Assembly: GCA_016717205.1 (NCBI GenBank)
Contig: JADKGC010000002.1
Coordinates: 62,001-126,000 of the forward strand
DNA from: Candidatus Flexifilum breve
GTDB taxonomy: Bacteria > Chloroflexota > Anaerolineae > Aggregatilineales > Phototrophicaceae
DNA length: 64,000 nt
Direction of reading: 5' to 3'
This document shows, in pieces, positions 1-8,369 of this stretch. The position numbers and the translations under genes are program-made. Position 1 is the stretch's first letter, and the number at the start of each line of letters is the position of its first letter. The notes beneath the pieces were generated by a model. The model had not been told where the DNA came from, did not search any database, and was given only the letters and a program-made list of their open reading frames with translations.

Positions 1-13
1 ACAGGACGCCTGA

Positions 14-790
14 ATGATGACCGACGAGTTGTTACGCCCCTCACCGAAGTACAAGCCCGTTTCGCTCTTCGTCACCTGTATCGTCGACATGATCTATCCC
101 GGCACCGGGGTATCCGTCGTCGAGATTCTGGAACATCTGGGCGTCGAAGTGCGCTTCCCGCTGAGTCAAACCTGCTGCGGGCAACCGGCATTCAATTCCG
201 GCTTCCAGGATGACGCGAAAACGGTCGCCAAGCAGTTCCTGACCGCGTTTGCCGGAGCCGAGGTGATTGTCACCCCGTCCGGTTCCTGCGGGTCGATGGT
301 GCGGCATTACTACCCGGAACTCTTCGCGGACGATCCGGAATGGCGTGACCGCGCGAACTGGGCGGCTTCGATCACCTGGGAGTTGACCGAATACCTGGTG
401 GATGGGCTGGGCATCACCGATCTCGGGGCGAAACTGCCGCCGACCAAGGTCGCGTTTCATCATGCCTGCCACGGCTACCGCTTGATGGGTCTCGGGCCGC
501 AGGCGGAAACGCTGGCCGGAAACATCGACGGCGTGAGCATGACCGAGCTCAAGGGTTGGGATCAGTGCTGCGGCTTCGGCGGGACGTTTTCCGTCAAAAT
601 GCCGGAGATCAGCGGTGCGATGCTCAACGACAAAGTCAAGAATATCAACGCAGCCGACGCCGACGTGATTATCACCGGGGATGCGAGCTGCCTCATGCAG
701 ATGAACGGCGGCTTGACCCGTCAGGGAAGTACCAAACGTGTCATGCACATCGCCAACCTGCTGGCGCAGGGCTTAAAACCCACGAAGTGA
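14..790 (+). CDS. (Fe-S)-binding protein, LutA/GlcF-type CCG domain protein
   Basis: A 258-residue protein with the duplicated cysteine-rich CCG architecture of LutA (YkgE/GlcF superfamily): CCG at residues 54-56 in QTCCGQPAF and again at 185-187 in QCCGFGG, each half also carrying a conserved Cys or His-Cys segment (SGSCGS near 90, HHACH near 149-153). In known systems LutA works with LutB and LutC in L-lactate oxidation, passing electrons through Fe-S clusters. Length fits LutA (about 240 aa). The ATG lies directly after a TGA at 11-13 that would end a gene outside the window, so partner lut genes may lie upstream. A creatininase follows 39 nt downstream. The family is clear; lactate as the substrate is inferred from the family. 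Confidence 0.85.
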   Translation: MMTDELLRPSPKYKPVSLFVTCIVDMIYPGTGVSVVEILEHLGVEVRFPLSQTCCGQPAFNSGFQDDAKTVAKQFLTAFAGAEVIVTPSGSCGSMVRHYYPELFADDPEWRDRANWAASITWELTEYLVDGLGITDLGAKLPPTKVAFHHACHGYRLMGLGPQAETLAGNIDGVSMTELKGWDQCCGFGGTFSVKMPEISGAMLNDKVKNINAADADVIITGDASCLMQMNGGLTRQGSTKRVMHIANLLAQGLKPTK

Positions 791-829
791 TCGCTATCCG
801 CGGTCGGAAATTGAAGGATAGAACGAACC

Positions 830-1513
830 ATGCTTTTGCAAGACTTAAACTGGATGGATGTCGAGGCCTACCTCGAACAAGATAATCGCATCATCTTGAT
901 CACCGGGGCGACCGAACAGCACGCCCACTTGAGCCTGCTCACCGACATTCTCATTCCGCAGCGCCTCGCCATTGCCGTCGCCGAACGCGAAGACGTGATC
1001 ATCGCGCCGCCGCTCAATTTTGGCGTGAGCGAGGAATTTGCTGAATTTCCCGGCACTATCAGCTTGAATACCGCCACCTTCGACGCGGTGCTCAGCGATG
1101 TGGTCGACAGCCTGATGCTGCACGGCTTCACGCGCTTTTTCGTCCTCAACGGGCATGGCGGCAACAAGCTGCCCGCTCGCTTGAACGAGCTCGACATGGA
1201 AGGGTTGGCGCGCATCACGTGGTATGACTGGTGGCGCAGCGACGCCGTACGCGGCTTTGAAGCGGAATTCGGGCTGGAAATGGGCCATGCGAACTGGGGC
1301 GAGAACTTCCACTTCAACCGCATCACCGACTCGCCGACGGATGCCAAAACCCCGGTGAATCTCGATATGCTGAACGATTCGGTGTCGATGCGCGAACTGC
1401 TCGGCGACGGCTCGTTTGGCGGGGAGTATCAGGTCGCGGATGACCTGATGCATATCCTGTTCGACCGTGTGGTCGACGAAGCCGCCGGGTTGGTCGCCGC
1501 GCTGAAGGATTGA
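830..1513 (+). CDS. Creatininase family amidohydrolase
   Basis: A 227-residue protein of the creatininase fold, a metal-dependent amidohydrolase family that includes creatinine amidohydrolase, MftE and the FAPy deformylase ArfB. Visible hallmarks are the metal-binding segment ATEQHAHLSLLTD (residues 27-39, with Glu29, His31 and Asp39 as likely ligands), the NGHGGN loop at 107-112 and the late GHANWGE segment that supplies a further Glu. An AAGGA sits 11 nt before the ATG. It probably shares a transcript with the LutA-like gene upstream. The substrate cannot be read from sequence; creatinine is only one possibility. Confidence 0.85.
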   Translation: MLLQDLNWMDVEAYLEQDNRIILITGATEQHAHLSLLTDILIPQRLAIAVAEREDVIIAPPLNFGVSEEFAEFPGTISLNTATFDAVLSDVVDSLMLHGFTRFFVLNGHGGNKLPARLNELDMEGLARITWYDWWRSDAVRGFEAEFGLEMGHANWGENFHFNRITDSPTDAKTPVNLDMLNDSVSMRELLGDGSFGGEYQVADDLMHILFDRVVDEAAGLVAALKD

Positions 1514-1553
1514 GTTCATCCGCACGCAGCGACTGATGCACCTGTGTGGAAAA

Positions 1554-1655
1554 CGGCGGACGCAAAAGATTGCGTCCTTACGAAGAATGGTGCCAGGCTA
1601 TCAGATCAGATCACCCCAACCCCTCTCCTACAGGAGAGGGGCTTTTTTATGTCCT
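1554..1655. repeat. Half copy of GGACGC repeat followed by a C-rich terminator-like hairpin
   Basis: Between convergent genes lie a short inverted repeat (GGACGC...GCGTCC, about 1557-1577) resembling one half of the dispersed elements at 6658 and 54512, and a strong hairpin at 1620-1644 (CCCCTCTCCT/AGGAGAGGGG) followed by a T-run. The hairpin probably terminates the rightward creatininase transcript and belongs to the C-rich repeat family found elsewhere in the window. Confidence 0.6.
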
Positions 1656-2603
1656 CTACTTGAACTGCGCCAGCACGTCGGACGCCAGCTGTTCGATGCC
1701 GTCAAGGTCGTCGAGATCCATCCACTGGAGCATGAAACGTTCGCAGCCCGCGTCGAGGTACGCGCCGATCTGCTCCACGAGCATAGCCGGCGTCCCCGCC
1801 AGCGACCGCCCGCCACCGCGCAGTTCGTCGAGCGTCTTGCCATTCTTGAGCTTCTCTAACGTCGCTTCATCCCGGGCGAAGGTGACGCGCGTCATCAGGG
1901 AGCGCAGCACCTCGCCACCCGCGCGGGCTTGCTCCGCCAGCAGATTGCTCAAATGCGCGTTGAGATCGCGATACGTCGCCGCATCGATGAACACGCCGTT
2001 CCATTCGTCGGCATATTCGGCGGCGAGGGGCAGCGTCTTGTTGCGCCCGTTCCCGCCGATCAGGATGGGCGGGCCACCATCGCGCACTGGGCGCGGCAGC
2101 AGAATCGCGTCGTGCAGTTGGAAGTGTTCGCCCGCATACGACACGGGCTTGTCACTCATGAACAGGCGCGTCACCACTTCCAACCCCTCTTTGAGCATAG
2201 CGTAGCGCGTGGCCAGCGGCGGGAACGGTATGCCGAAATTGTGGTGTTCACGCTCCATCCAGCCCGTGCCCATGCCGAGCGTCAGCCGCCCGTCGCTCAG
2301 GTCGTCGACCTGCGCCGCCATGCGCGCCAGCAGCGCCGGATGCCGAAAAGTGATCGGCGAGACGAGCACACCAAACTCCAGCGCGGTCGTCTGCGCCGCG
2401 GCATAGGTCAGCGAAATCCACGCTTCCAGCGACTCATGATCTTCGGGGGTCGCGTCAGTGTAGTGATCGGATCGAAAGACCGATTGATAACCAGCGCGCT
2501 CGGCCGTACGCAAAATGCTATCCCAGCGTTCCCAGGTCAGCCCGTGCTGCCCTTCAATCATCAGTCCGATCATCGTGGTCTCCGTCGTCGTGTCGATACT
2601 CAT
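1656..2603 (-). CDS. LLM class flavin-dependent oxidoreductase (luciferase-like)
   Basis: A 315-residue TIM-barrel protein of the bacterial luciferase-like superfamily. The N-terminal strand (GLMIEGQHGLTWERW), the SVFRSDHY segment, the LEFGVLVSPITFRHPALLA motif and the GMGTGWMEREH segment are all characteristic of the F420- or FMN-dependent LLM group. The C-terminal part has the GTPAMLVEQIGAYLDAG helix seen in actinobacterial and chloroflexal F420 members. Such enzymes move hydride between flavin or F420 and diverse substrates, so the reaction is unknown. The start could also be the Met 10 codons inside; no strong ribosome site separates them. It is convergent with the creatininase and divergent from the pterin dehydratase. 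Confidence 0.85.
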   Translation of the reverse strand: MSIDTTTETTMIGLMIEGQHGLTWERWDSILRTAERAGYQSVFRSDHYTDATPEDHESLEAWISLTYAAAQTTALEFGVLVSPITFRHPALLARMAAQVDDLSDGRLTLGMGTGWMEREHHNFGIPFPPLATRYAMLKEGLEVVTRLFMSDKPVSYAGEHFQLHDAILLPRPVRDGGPPILIGGNGRNKTLPLAAEYADEWNGVFIDAATYRDLNAHLSNLLAEQARAGGEVLRSLMTRVTFARDEATLEKLKNGKTLDELRGGGRSLAGTPAMLVEQIGAYLDAGCERFMLQWMDLDDLDGIEQLASDVLAQFK

Positions 2604-2670
2604 CTGAACTTAACATACTTACAGTAAAGTGCCAACAGTAGTTATGTCAATTGTAATGACGGAGCCCAAG

Positions 2671-3129
2671 ATGACCACTTTAGCTCAAGAACAATGTGTA
2701 ACGTGCGGCGCGGACTGCGAACGAGTGACGGACGATGACATGAAAACCCTGCACCTCGACGTGCCCATGTGGGAAGTCGACACCGGCGACTCAGGGCGCA
2801 GGCTGCAGCGCACCTTCGAGTTTGAGCAGTACGCCGACGCGCTGACGTTTGTGCAGCAGGTGGCGACCGCCGCCATCGACCAAAATCACCATCCTGAGAT
2901 CACGCTGCGTCCGGATGCGGTGGTCGTCGTGTGGTCGACCCACACCCTGCACGACCTGCACCGCAACGACTACATCATGGCCGCGCGCACCGATGCCGCC
3001 TATCTGGCCTCACTGGATGAGAGCCGCAAGGGCGTCGTGCAGCAGGCCTCAGAGGAGTCCTTCCCCGCCAGCGACCCGCCCGGCTGGATCGGCAAGACAG
3101 CAGAAGAGGAAACCGCGCCGCCCGCTTAA
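2671..3129 (+). CDS. Pterin-4a-carbinolamine dehydratase-like protein with a SFPASDPP tail
   Basis: A 152-residue protein. The core matches 4a-hydroxytetrahydrobiopterin dehydratase (PhhB/PCD), which recycles the pterin cofactor: the HHPEI signature near residues 74-78, the VVVWSTHTL strand and the final LHRNDYIMAARTD helix. The N-terminus has a CVTCGADC pair of cysteines not usual for PCD. The C-terminus carries ESFPASDPPGW, a short tail recurring on many unrelated small bacterial proteins. I chose the ATG at 2671 because GGAG lies 6 nt upstream; in-frame starts at 2629, 2644 and 2656 are less well placed. No aromatic amino-acid hydroxylase is nearby, so its pathway is unclear. Confidence 0.8.
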   Translation: MTTLAQEQCVTCGADCERVTDDDMKTLHLDVPMWEVDTGDSGRRLQRTFEFEQYADALTFVQQVATAAIDQNHHPEITLRPDAVVVVWSTHTLHDLHRNDYIMAARTDAAYLASLDESRKGVVQQASEESFPASDPPGWIGKTAEEETAPPA

Positions 3130-3212
3130 GGGCGCCGATTTGGCCTCACCGCGGGATGCCTCTAGGGGGTAAAGTGGTGTACCCTAGATGCAGACACATG
3201 GGAGGATGATTG

Positions 3213-3668
3213 ATGACAACCTCAGCCTACACGATTCGCGCGGCCACAGCCGCTGACGCCGAGACGATCAAGCAGATGGTACGTTCCGCGCCGCTCAACC
3301 CGAATGCGATTAACTGGCAGCATTTTCATGTGCTGGAAGTGGTCGAGCAGGGACAACCGAAGATCGTCAGCATTGGCATGCTGCAAAAAGAAGGCGAGAT
3401 CTGGGAGATCGACAGCGTGACCACGCGCCGCGAATATCGCGGCAAAGGCTACGCCGGGGCGATTGTGCGCACGTTAATGGAAAACGCGCCGCGTCCGCTG
3501 TATCTGCTCGCCGAAACCGATCTGGTCGATTACTACAAGCGTCTCGGCTTTGAAGGCGTGGAACGCGAGTACGCGCCGACCGAGATGCGCGATCAGGTCG
3601 CGTGGCTGGATCAGATGTTTGGCGACAGTGTGCGCTATCACATCATGGGGGCGTTCGCGCAGGGGTAA
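3213..3668 (+). CDS. GNAT family N-acetyltransferase
   Basis: A 151-residue single GNAT domain. The acetyl-CoA pyrophosphate loop is seen as REYRGKGYAGAIVRTLM (R/Q-x-x-G-x-G/A type), preceded by the IWEIDSVTT strand and followed by YLLAETDLVDYYKRLGFE, the usual C-terminal YxxxGF element. Such enzymes acetylate amines on small molecules or proteins; the acceptor cannot be predicted. GGAGG at 3201-3205 lies 7 nt before the ATG, which supports this start over an upstream TTG. It appears monocistronic, followed by a repeat-filled intergenic space. Confidence 0.88.
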   Translation: MTTSAYTIRAATAADAETIKQMVRSAPLNPNAINWQHFHVLEVVEQGQPKIVSIGMLQKEGEIWEIDSVTTRREYRGKGYAGAIVRTLMENAPRPLYLLAETDLVDYYKRLGFEGVEREYAPTEMRDQVAWLDQMFGDSVRYHIMGAFAQG

Positions 3669-4104
3669 AAATTGGTTATCCCGTAGGGGCAAGGCGCGCT
3701 GTTGGGCGTCCCTACACAAAGACCGTTTTCTCGTAGGAATACGATTTAGAGGGTGTCCAATAAGCCCCTCAACCCCCGACCCCTTCTCCCACGCAAGCGG
3801 GGAGAAGGGGAGAAAAGCCGTTTTTGTCCCTCTCCCCGTTTACGTGGGAGAGGGACGGCTTGCGGAGCAAGCAGGGTGAGGGGTAGCGTGAAAGCCTTTT
3901 TAGACACCCTCTTTATCGCATCCGCCGTTTCTGGCCTCACCCCTGCCCCTCTCCGAACGGAGAGGGGAAAACCGTGCTTAGTCGCGCACGTGCAGTCCCC
4001 TCTCCCAAGGGAGAGGAGATTTAGGGGTGAGGCTGATGGGTTCGCGGCTTCCAAAGCTTAAAGACGGACCTTGCCCCGGCGAGTGATGTTTCTGAAGTTG
4101 AACC
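3669..4104. repeat. Intergenic region of 436 bp packed with palindromic repeats
   Basis: No gene is seen. At 3682-3720 is a degenerate GTAGGG...CGTCCCTAC element. From about 3768 to 4033 there are at least three copies of a C-rich repeat of the type CCTCACCCC...CCTCTCCC with its complement GGGAGAGGGG; some arms pair over tens of bases, and GGGTGTCCAATAAG near 3751 reappears inverted as TTTTTAGACACCC near 3898. This is a cluster of dispersed inverted repeats, possibly with terminator activity for the flanking convergent genes. Confidence 0.7.
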
Positions 4105-4962
4105 CTACAACGACCGCCCGGCGATGAAGCGATTGAACAGGTCTTTGCGCACGAACAGCAGCACGAGCAAACACGCGAGGAAGCCCGCGAGATGCGCCAG
4201 CGTGTTAACGCCGCCGAGATCATCGCCTTGCTGCATGACCTCAAACGACGGAATCGCGTTTTCGACGGCGAAGTAAATCAGCAGGATGAACGAGGGAATG
4301 GGGATCGTCCACGACCACAGGTCTTTGCCGCGAATCGCCGCGATGGGCAGGCGGATCACGGAGCCGAGAATCCACAGGCAGTTGACGCGCGCACCGGGGA
4401 ACAAAATCAGATACGCGCCCATGATGCCGGCAATCGCGCCGGACGCGCCAATGCTCGGAATGTCCGAGTTCGCCGGGTTGAGGATTTCCGACCCCATATT
4501 GGCGATCATCCCTGCCAGCAGATAGAACAGCAGGTAGCGCCACGGGCCGCAGGCATCTTCGATGCGCCGCCCAAACGCCCACAGATACACCATGTTGCCC
4601 AGCAGGTGATTCAAGTCGGAGTGCATGAACATGCTCGTGAACGTCGCGAACGCGCCAATGCTCTCCCCACTGCGCAGGAAGACATCCCGGTAGCCATACG
4701 TCCAGATCTGATCCACATAGGCTTGCAGCGCCTGAATAAAGGGTTCGAACTGCCCGAACTGCTCGGCTTGCGTCGCCGCGATCAGGTTGGGCGCTTGCAG
4801 ACCGAGGAAGATCAGGCTGTTGATCAGGATCAGCACATACGTCATGATGGGCAGCGTCCGGTAGCGCACCGTGCCCGTATCCGACACGGGCAGCGGAAAC
4901 ACCACCGACATCAGCAGCAGCGTCAGGAACAGATCCAGCATGAAGAAGATGAAGGCCCCCAT
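4105..4962 (-). CDS. Rhomboid family intramembrane serine protease
   Basis: A 285-residue polytopic membrane protein with rhomboid signatures: HxxxN at 119-123 (DLNHLLGNMVYLWAFG), the GASGA active-site loop with Ser174, and the partner His257 in NTLAHLAGF. Rhomboids cleave transmembrane segments of substrate proteins by a Ser-His dyad. An additional hydrophobic N-terminal helix precedes the core. Its ATG overlaps the stop of the upstream TPR gene by one base (TGATG), so the two are probably translationally coupled and may act in the same envelope process. Substrates are unknown. The catalytic residues are present, so activity is expected. Confidence 0.92.
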   Translation of the reverse strand: MGAFIFFMLDLFLTLLLMSVVFPLPVSDTGTVRYRTLPIMTYVLILINSLIFLGLQAPNLIAATQAEQFGQFEPFIQALQAYVDQIWTYGYRDVFLRSGESIGAFATFTSMFMHSDLNHLLGNMVYLWAFGRRIEDACGPWRYLLFYLLAGMIANMGSEILNPANSDIPSIGASGAIAGIMGAYLILFPGARVNCLWILGSVIRLPIAAIRGKDLWSWTIPIPSFILLIYFAVENAIPSFEVMQQGDDLGGVNTLAHLAGFLACLLVLLFVRKDLFNRFIAGRSL

Positions 4963-6476
4963 CAGCGTATCGCCTCCTGCAGCAGCTCTTCGATACTCGG
5001 GATATAGGTCGGCGGGACGGGCTGCACGAGCAGACGCAGCGCCGTGCTGAACACGAGATAGAACGAGACGAGCAGCAGCGCCGCGCCGAGGATGAAGAAC
5101 ACGCCGCGCACGCCCGAGGGCAGAATCGGCAGGTCGGTCGGGTCTTCGAGCGGGCCGCCAGCGAGCGTGTCAATCGGGTTGCCGTAGGCGTCGACCGTTT
5201 GTCGTTGCGGTTTAGCGGGCGGCACCGTGCCGCCGAGCCAGCGCGCGAGCGGCTGCTGCTGCGGTGACGACACCGCCGTGATGACGAAGTAGCCACCGAC
5301 GAACGCCAGCAGCACCCCGAGCCAGCGAATCCCCATGTTGAAGAGGTTCAAGCCGGCGTCCTGCCAACCGAGCAGCAGATAGAACAGCACAAAGCCGGAC
5401 GCTTCGCGCACGGCCAGCCCCGTGCTGCCGCGCTCGCGATCGGTTATGATCGGCGTGTACTGCATCAGGGCTTTGTCGGCGCGTTTGGCTTCTTTCGTGC
5501 CCCCCTTGATGCGCGCGGCGCGGTCGAAGTAGCGCATCGCGCGATCTTTTTGCCCCATCTCATCGAGCAGTTCGCCGAGACGGATCAGAAGTTTTTGACT
5601 TTTCGGGCGCTGCGTGACCGCCGCCTCCAACACGTCGACCACCTGCTCCGCTTGGCCATATTTGACCATCTGATCGGTGATTTTGAGCAGGAGCGCGTCG
5701 TCGATTTCCGGCATGGGCAGCAGACGCTTCGCCATATCCGCCGCGGCGCTGTGATCGTGCATGCGCTGCGCGATATCAACCGCCGTCACGAAGATCGACG
5801 GCAGGAGCGTCCCGGCGTCAATCGCGCGCCAGATCAGCTCTTTGGCGTCGTCCATGTAGCCCAACCGGGCCAGATAGCGCACGCTGTTCTGGATGGCGAC
5901 CTCGTGATCGACGCGAATTTCGAGGATACGCACCCACTGTTCGATAGCGTTTTCGATATCTTCCGACTGGTTGCTTTTGAGGTACACCTCGGCCTGCGCC
6001 AGCAGCGCTTTGACCTCTTCCTCTTCCGCCGCCGTCAGCGGCGTGCGGATAGTCGGCGCGGCGCGCAAGCCCCCTTCGTCGATGAGATCCGGTTCGGGTT
6101 CGGGCGGCGGCGCGGGACGTGGAACGGGTTTCTCGGCGAGGCGCGGCGGTGGCTTCGGCTTTTCGTCCGGGTCAAAGCTCAACGCCGCGGACTGCGCCGC
6201 GGCGTCCTGCGCATGCGTGATCGCCTTCGTCAGCTTGAGGCGCAGTTCGAGCGCCTTCGCGTTCTCCGGGTTGATCTTCAACGCCCGGTTGACGCATTCC
6301 AGCTTCTTCTGCGGGTCACTGGTCGTCTGCGCCAGCCACAGCCACGCCATTTCATTTTGTGGTTCCAGTTTGAGCGATTGCAAGAGGAGTTGGCGCGCCT
6401 GATTGAGGTCTTTGCCCTCACGCACTGCCGTAACGCCTTCTCTAAAGAGGGTTTGCGCGTCCATCGACTTTCCCAA
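4962..6476 (-). CDS. TPR-repeat membrane protein
   Basis: A 504-residue protein. Residues 1-75 hold two tetratricopeptide repeats (NEMAWLWLAQTTSDPQKKLEC, LKINPENAKALELR). A Pro-rich, charged linker follows (about 90-125), then further TPR-like helices up to about 335 (QRPKSQKLLIRLGELLDEMGQKDRAMRYFDRAARI). The C-terminal third has three hydrophobic stretches (about 360-380, 387-405 and 458-483), so the TPR part is probably cytosolic and membrane-tethered. TPR domains are protein-binding scaffolds; the partner is unknown. It is transcribed just ahead of the rhomboid protease with a one-base overlap, which suggests a shared role. Confidence 0.75.
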   Translation of the reverse strand: MGKSMDAQTLFREGVTAVREGKDLNQARQLLLQSLKLEPQNEMAWLWLAQTTSDPQKKLECVNRALKINPENAKALELRLKLTKAITHAQDAAAQSAALSFDPDEKPKPPPRLAEKPVPRPAPPPEPEPDLIDEGGLRAAPTIRTPLTAAEEEEVKALLAQAEVYLKSNQSEDIENAIEQWVRILEIRVDHEVAIQNSVRYLARLGYMDDAKELIWRAIDAGTLLPSIFVTAVDIAQRMHDHSAAADMAKRLLPMPEIDDALLLKITDQMVKYGQAEQVVDVLEAAVTQRPKSQKLLIRLGELLDEMGQKDRAMRYFDRAARIKGGTKEAKRADKALMQYTPIITDRERGSTGLAVREASGFVLFYLLLGWQDAGLNLFNMGIRWLGVLLAFVGGYFVITAVSSPQQQPLARWLGGTVPPAKPQRQTVDAYGNPIDTLAGGPLEDPTDLPILPSGVRGVFFILGAALLLVSFYLVFSTALRLLVQPVPPTYIPSIEELLQEAIR

Positions 6477-6887
6477 GTCTAGTGTAGATGCACAGGATTT
6501 CTATTTTAGCGTGACTTAGGGATAAGCTGCTTGTCGATCCAGCCGCATCTGATCCTGCCCCCCTCAACCCCTAGCTTCCTCTCCGCATTCGGTTGTGGAA
6601 AGGACACTTTTAACTTGAGGCACCATTAAGGCGCTCGCTTGAGGGAAACTGTGTTTGGTAGGGACGCGCAACGGCGCGTCCGTTTCGCCCCTCATCCGGC
6701 GGACGCTCCGTTGGGCGTCCCTACAATTTCCTCAATTGTTAAAACTGTCCCTCCGTCAACCGCATTCGGGGAGGGTCGGGGCAGAAGCGAACGTTAGTCG
6801 TATCGGCTCGGAGCAACCTTATCCACGCCTGATGTTATTTTACTTACGAATGAGGAATCTGCAGTTGGATACGCGTTGGCGAATGTG
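6477..6887. repeat. Intergenic region of 411 bp with repeats
   Basis: No gene is seen. It contains a C-rich stretch near 6555-6600 (CCCCTCAACCCC...TCCTCTCCGC), the 67-bp inverted-repeat element at 6658-6724, and the hinge between two leftward genes. The part nearest the TPR gene is the likely promoter of the TPR-rhomboid pair. Confidence 0.6.
6658..6724 (+). repeat. 67-bp palindromic element, copy 1 (REP/MITE-like)
   Basis: The element begins GTAGGGACG and ends CGTCCCTAC, with internal sub-hairpins CAACGGCG/CGTCC and GGACGCTCCGTTG. An element of identical length at 54512-54578 matches it in reverse complement at roughly nine positions in ten, including the first 25 bases exactly. No coding capacity. 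Confidence 0.8.
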
Positions 6888-8177
6888 CTAATTTGTTGAC
6901 AGTTCGTCGCTGGCGGGCAGTGTGAACCAGAATGTACTGCCCACGCCCGCGGTGCTGGATACGCCCACCTGCCCACCGAGGCGATGAACAAGCCGCGCGA
7001 CGATGCTCAAACCGAGGCCATGCCCTTCCACTTCGCCGGGGCTGAAGCGCGCGAACATCTGAAACACGGTCTTGAGGTTCGCCTCTTCAATGCCGATGCC
7101 GTTGTCTTCAACTTCGTAGCGGCACACTGGGCCATCGACGAAACCGCGTACGCGCACGTAGGGGTCGGGGTCATCGCCCATGTACTTGATGGCATTGTTG
7201 AGCAGATTGGCGAAAATCTCTTCCAGCCAGGCCTCGTGACCGAGCGCGGGCGGCAGATCCGGCTGCACATCCAGATGCACGCCGCGCGCCACAAACAGAT
7301 GCTCCAGCCGCAGCGCTACCCGAATCAGCACGGCGTTCAGGTCGACAAGCGTCAGCGCCGTATGCTGCGCCTTCGCCAGCCACAGCAGTTGATCGATCAT
7401 GCCGTTCATGTGGTGAGCGGAGTCCATAATCTGCTTGACGTAGATCGCGCCGTTCGCGCCGAATTCCTCAGCGGACAGCAGAGCGAGCAGACTGGCATAA
7501 CCGTAAACGGCATTGAGCGGCGCTTTGAGGTCGTGCGCGATAATTTGATTGTAGGCGTCCAGCTCTTCGTTGCGCGCCTGCAGTTCGGCATTGTTGCGCC
7601 CCAATGCTTCCTGAATGCGGCGCAGTTCGTGGAAGCGTTCGGCGTTTTGCAGCGCCCCCCCAAACTGGAAGGCCAGCAGCCGCGCAATGCGCAGATCTTC
7701 GATGGTGAAGGCTTGCAGGTCCGGCGCGCCAAAGTTGATCGTACCGATCACCTCATTGGCGCTGTGGATGGGGACGACGAGGTACGAGGGATAAGCGGCC
7801 AGCAGGCCATCGTCGCGATTATTGAGCACGAGGCGCGGGCTGCCGCTCTGCAGCGTGTAGCCGATCGCGGGATCGCGGTCGGCATCCACGGCCTGCTGCA
7901 TCAGCTCTGCGCCACTCAAGTCCCAGAGCCACCACTGCCCAGCGTGCAGCAGCACCACCGTGCAGTGTTCGTAGGTCAAAAGTGTCGGCGTGTGGTCGCG
8001 CAAAATCTGCAGCATCGCATCGAGTTCGACCACACTGTTGAGGGCCGCTGCCAAGTCGCTGATGCTGGCCAAACGCGCCGAGAGCGCCTGCATCTGCGAC
8101 ATTTGCTTGTGCGAACGTGCGAGCAGGTCTTCGTAGTCTACTTCACCGCCAAACGCCAAAGTGCTGAATATCTCCAA
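6888..8177 (-). CDS. GAF-domain sensor histidine kinase
   Basis: A 429-residue soluble kinase without transmembrane segments. Residues about 45-180 form a GAF domain (ELDAMLQILR..., YPSYLVVPIHSANEVIGTINFG). A coiled coil (185-210) leads into the HisKA dimerisation domain with phospho-acceptor His215 in IIAHDLKAPLNAV. The HATPase domain has the N-box NLLNNAIKY, the G1 motif DNGIGIE and the G2 motif GHGLGLSIV. The GAF domain probably senses a small ligand or redox state in the cytosol. No response regulator is adjacent; it lies head to head with a second kinase across a 190-bp gap. The start is uncertain: 8177 is a TTG and another TTG lies six codons inside. Confidence 0.88.
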   Translation of the reverse strand: MEIFSTLAFGGEVDYEDLLARSHKQMSQMQALSARLASISDLAAALNSVVELDAMLQILRDHTPTLLTYEHCTVVLLHAGQWWLWDLSGAELMQQAVDADRDPAIGYTLQSGSPRLVLNNRDDGLLAAYPSYLVVPIHSANEVIGTINFGAPDLQAFTIEDLRIARLLAFQFGGALQNAERFHELRRIQEALGRNNAELQARNEELDAYNQIIAHDLKAPLNAVYGYASLLALLSAEEFGANGAIYVKQIMDSAHHMNGMIDQLLWLAKAQHTALTLVDLNAVLIRVALRLEHLFVARGVHLDVQPDLPPALGHEAWLEEIFANLLNNAIKYMGDDPDPYVRVRGFVDGPVCRYEVEDNGIGIEEANLKTVFQMFARFSPGEVEGHGLGLSIVARLVHRLGGQVGVSSTAGVGSTFWFTLPASDELSTN

Positions 8178-8369
8178 TGAACAACGTCACTACCATCCTA
8201 CAAGTGGATTCCGTGATGAACAATTAAGTCAGTTATATCTCACAGGGTCTTTTAAGAATTGCCCACCAGATTCAGCAAAGGTTCATGTGCCTTTACTTAT
8301 AAGTCGTGGTATAAAGCGCGCATTCAAACACGCTCAAACTATAATTCCGGACTAATTCGAGGTTGGACT

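Noticed and set aside
3768..4033. Possible CRISPR array
   Set aside because: Units are palindromic and irregularly spaced, with no constant repeat and unique spacers; no cas gene nearby.
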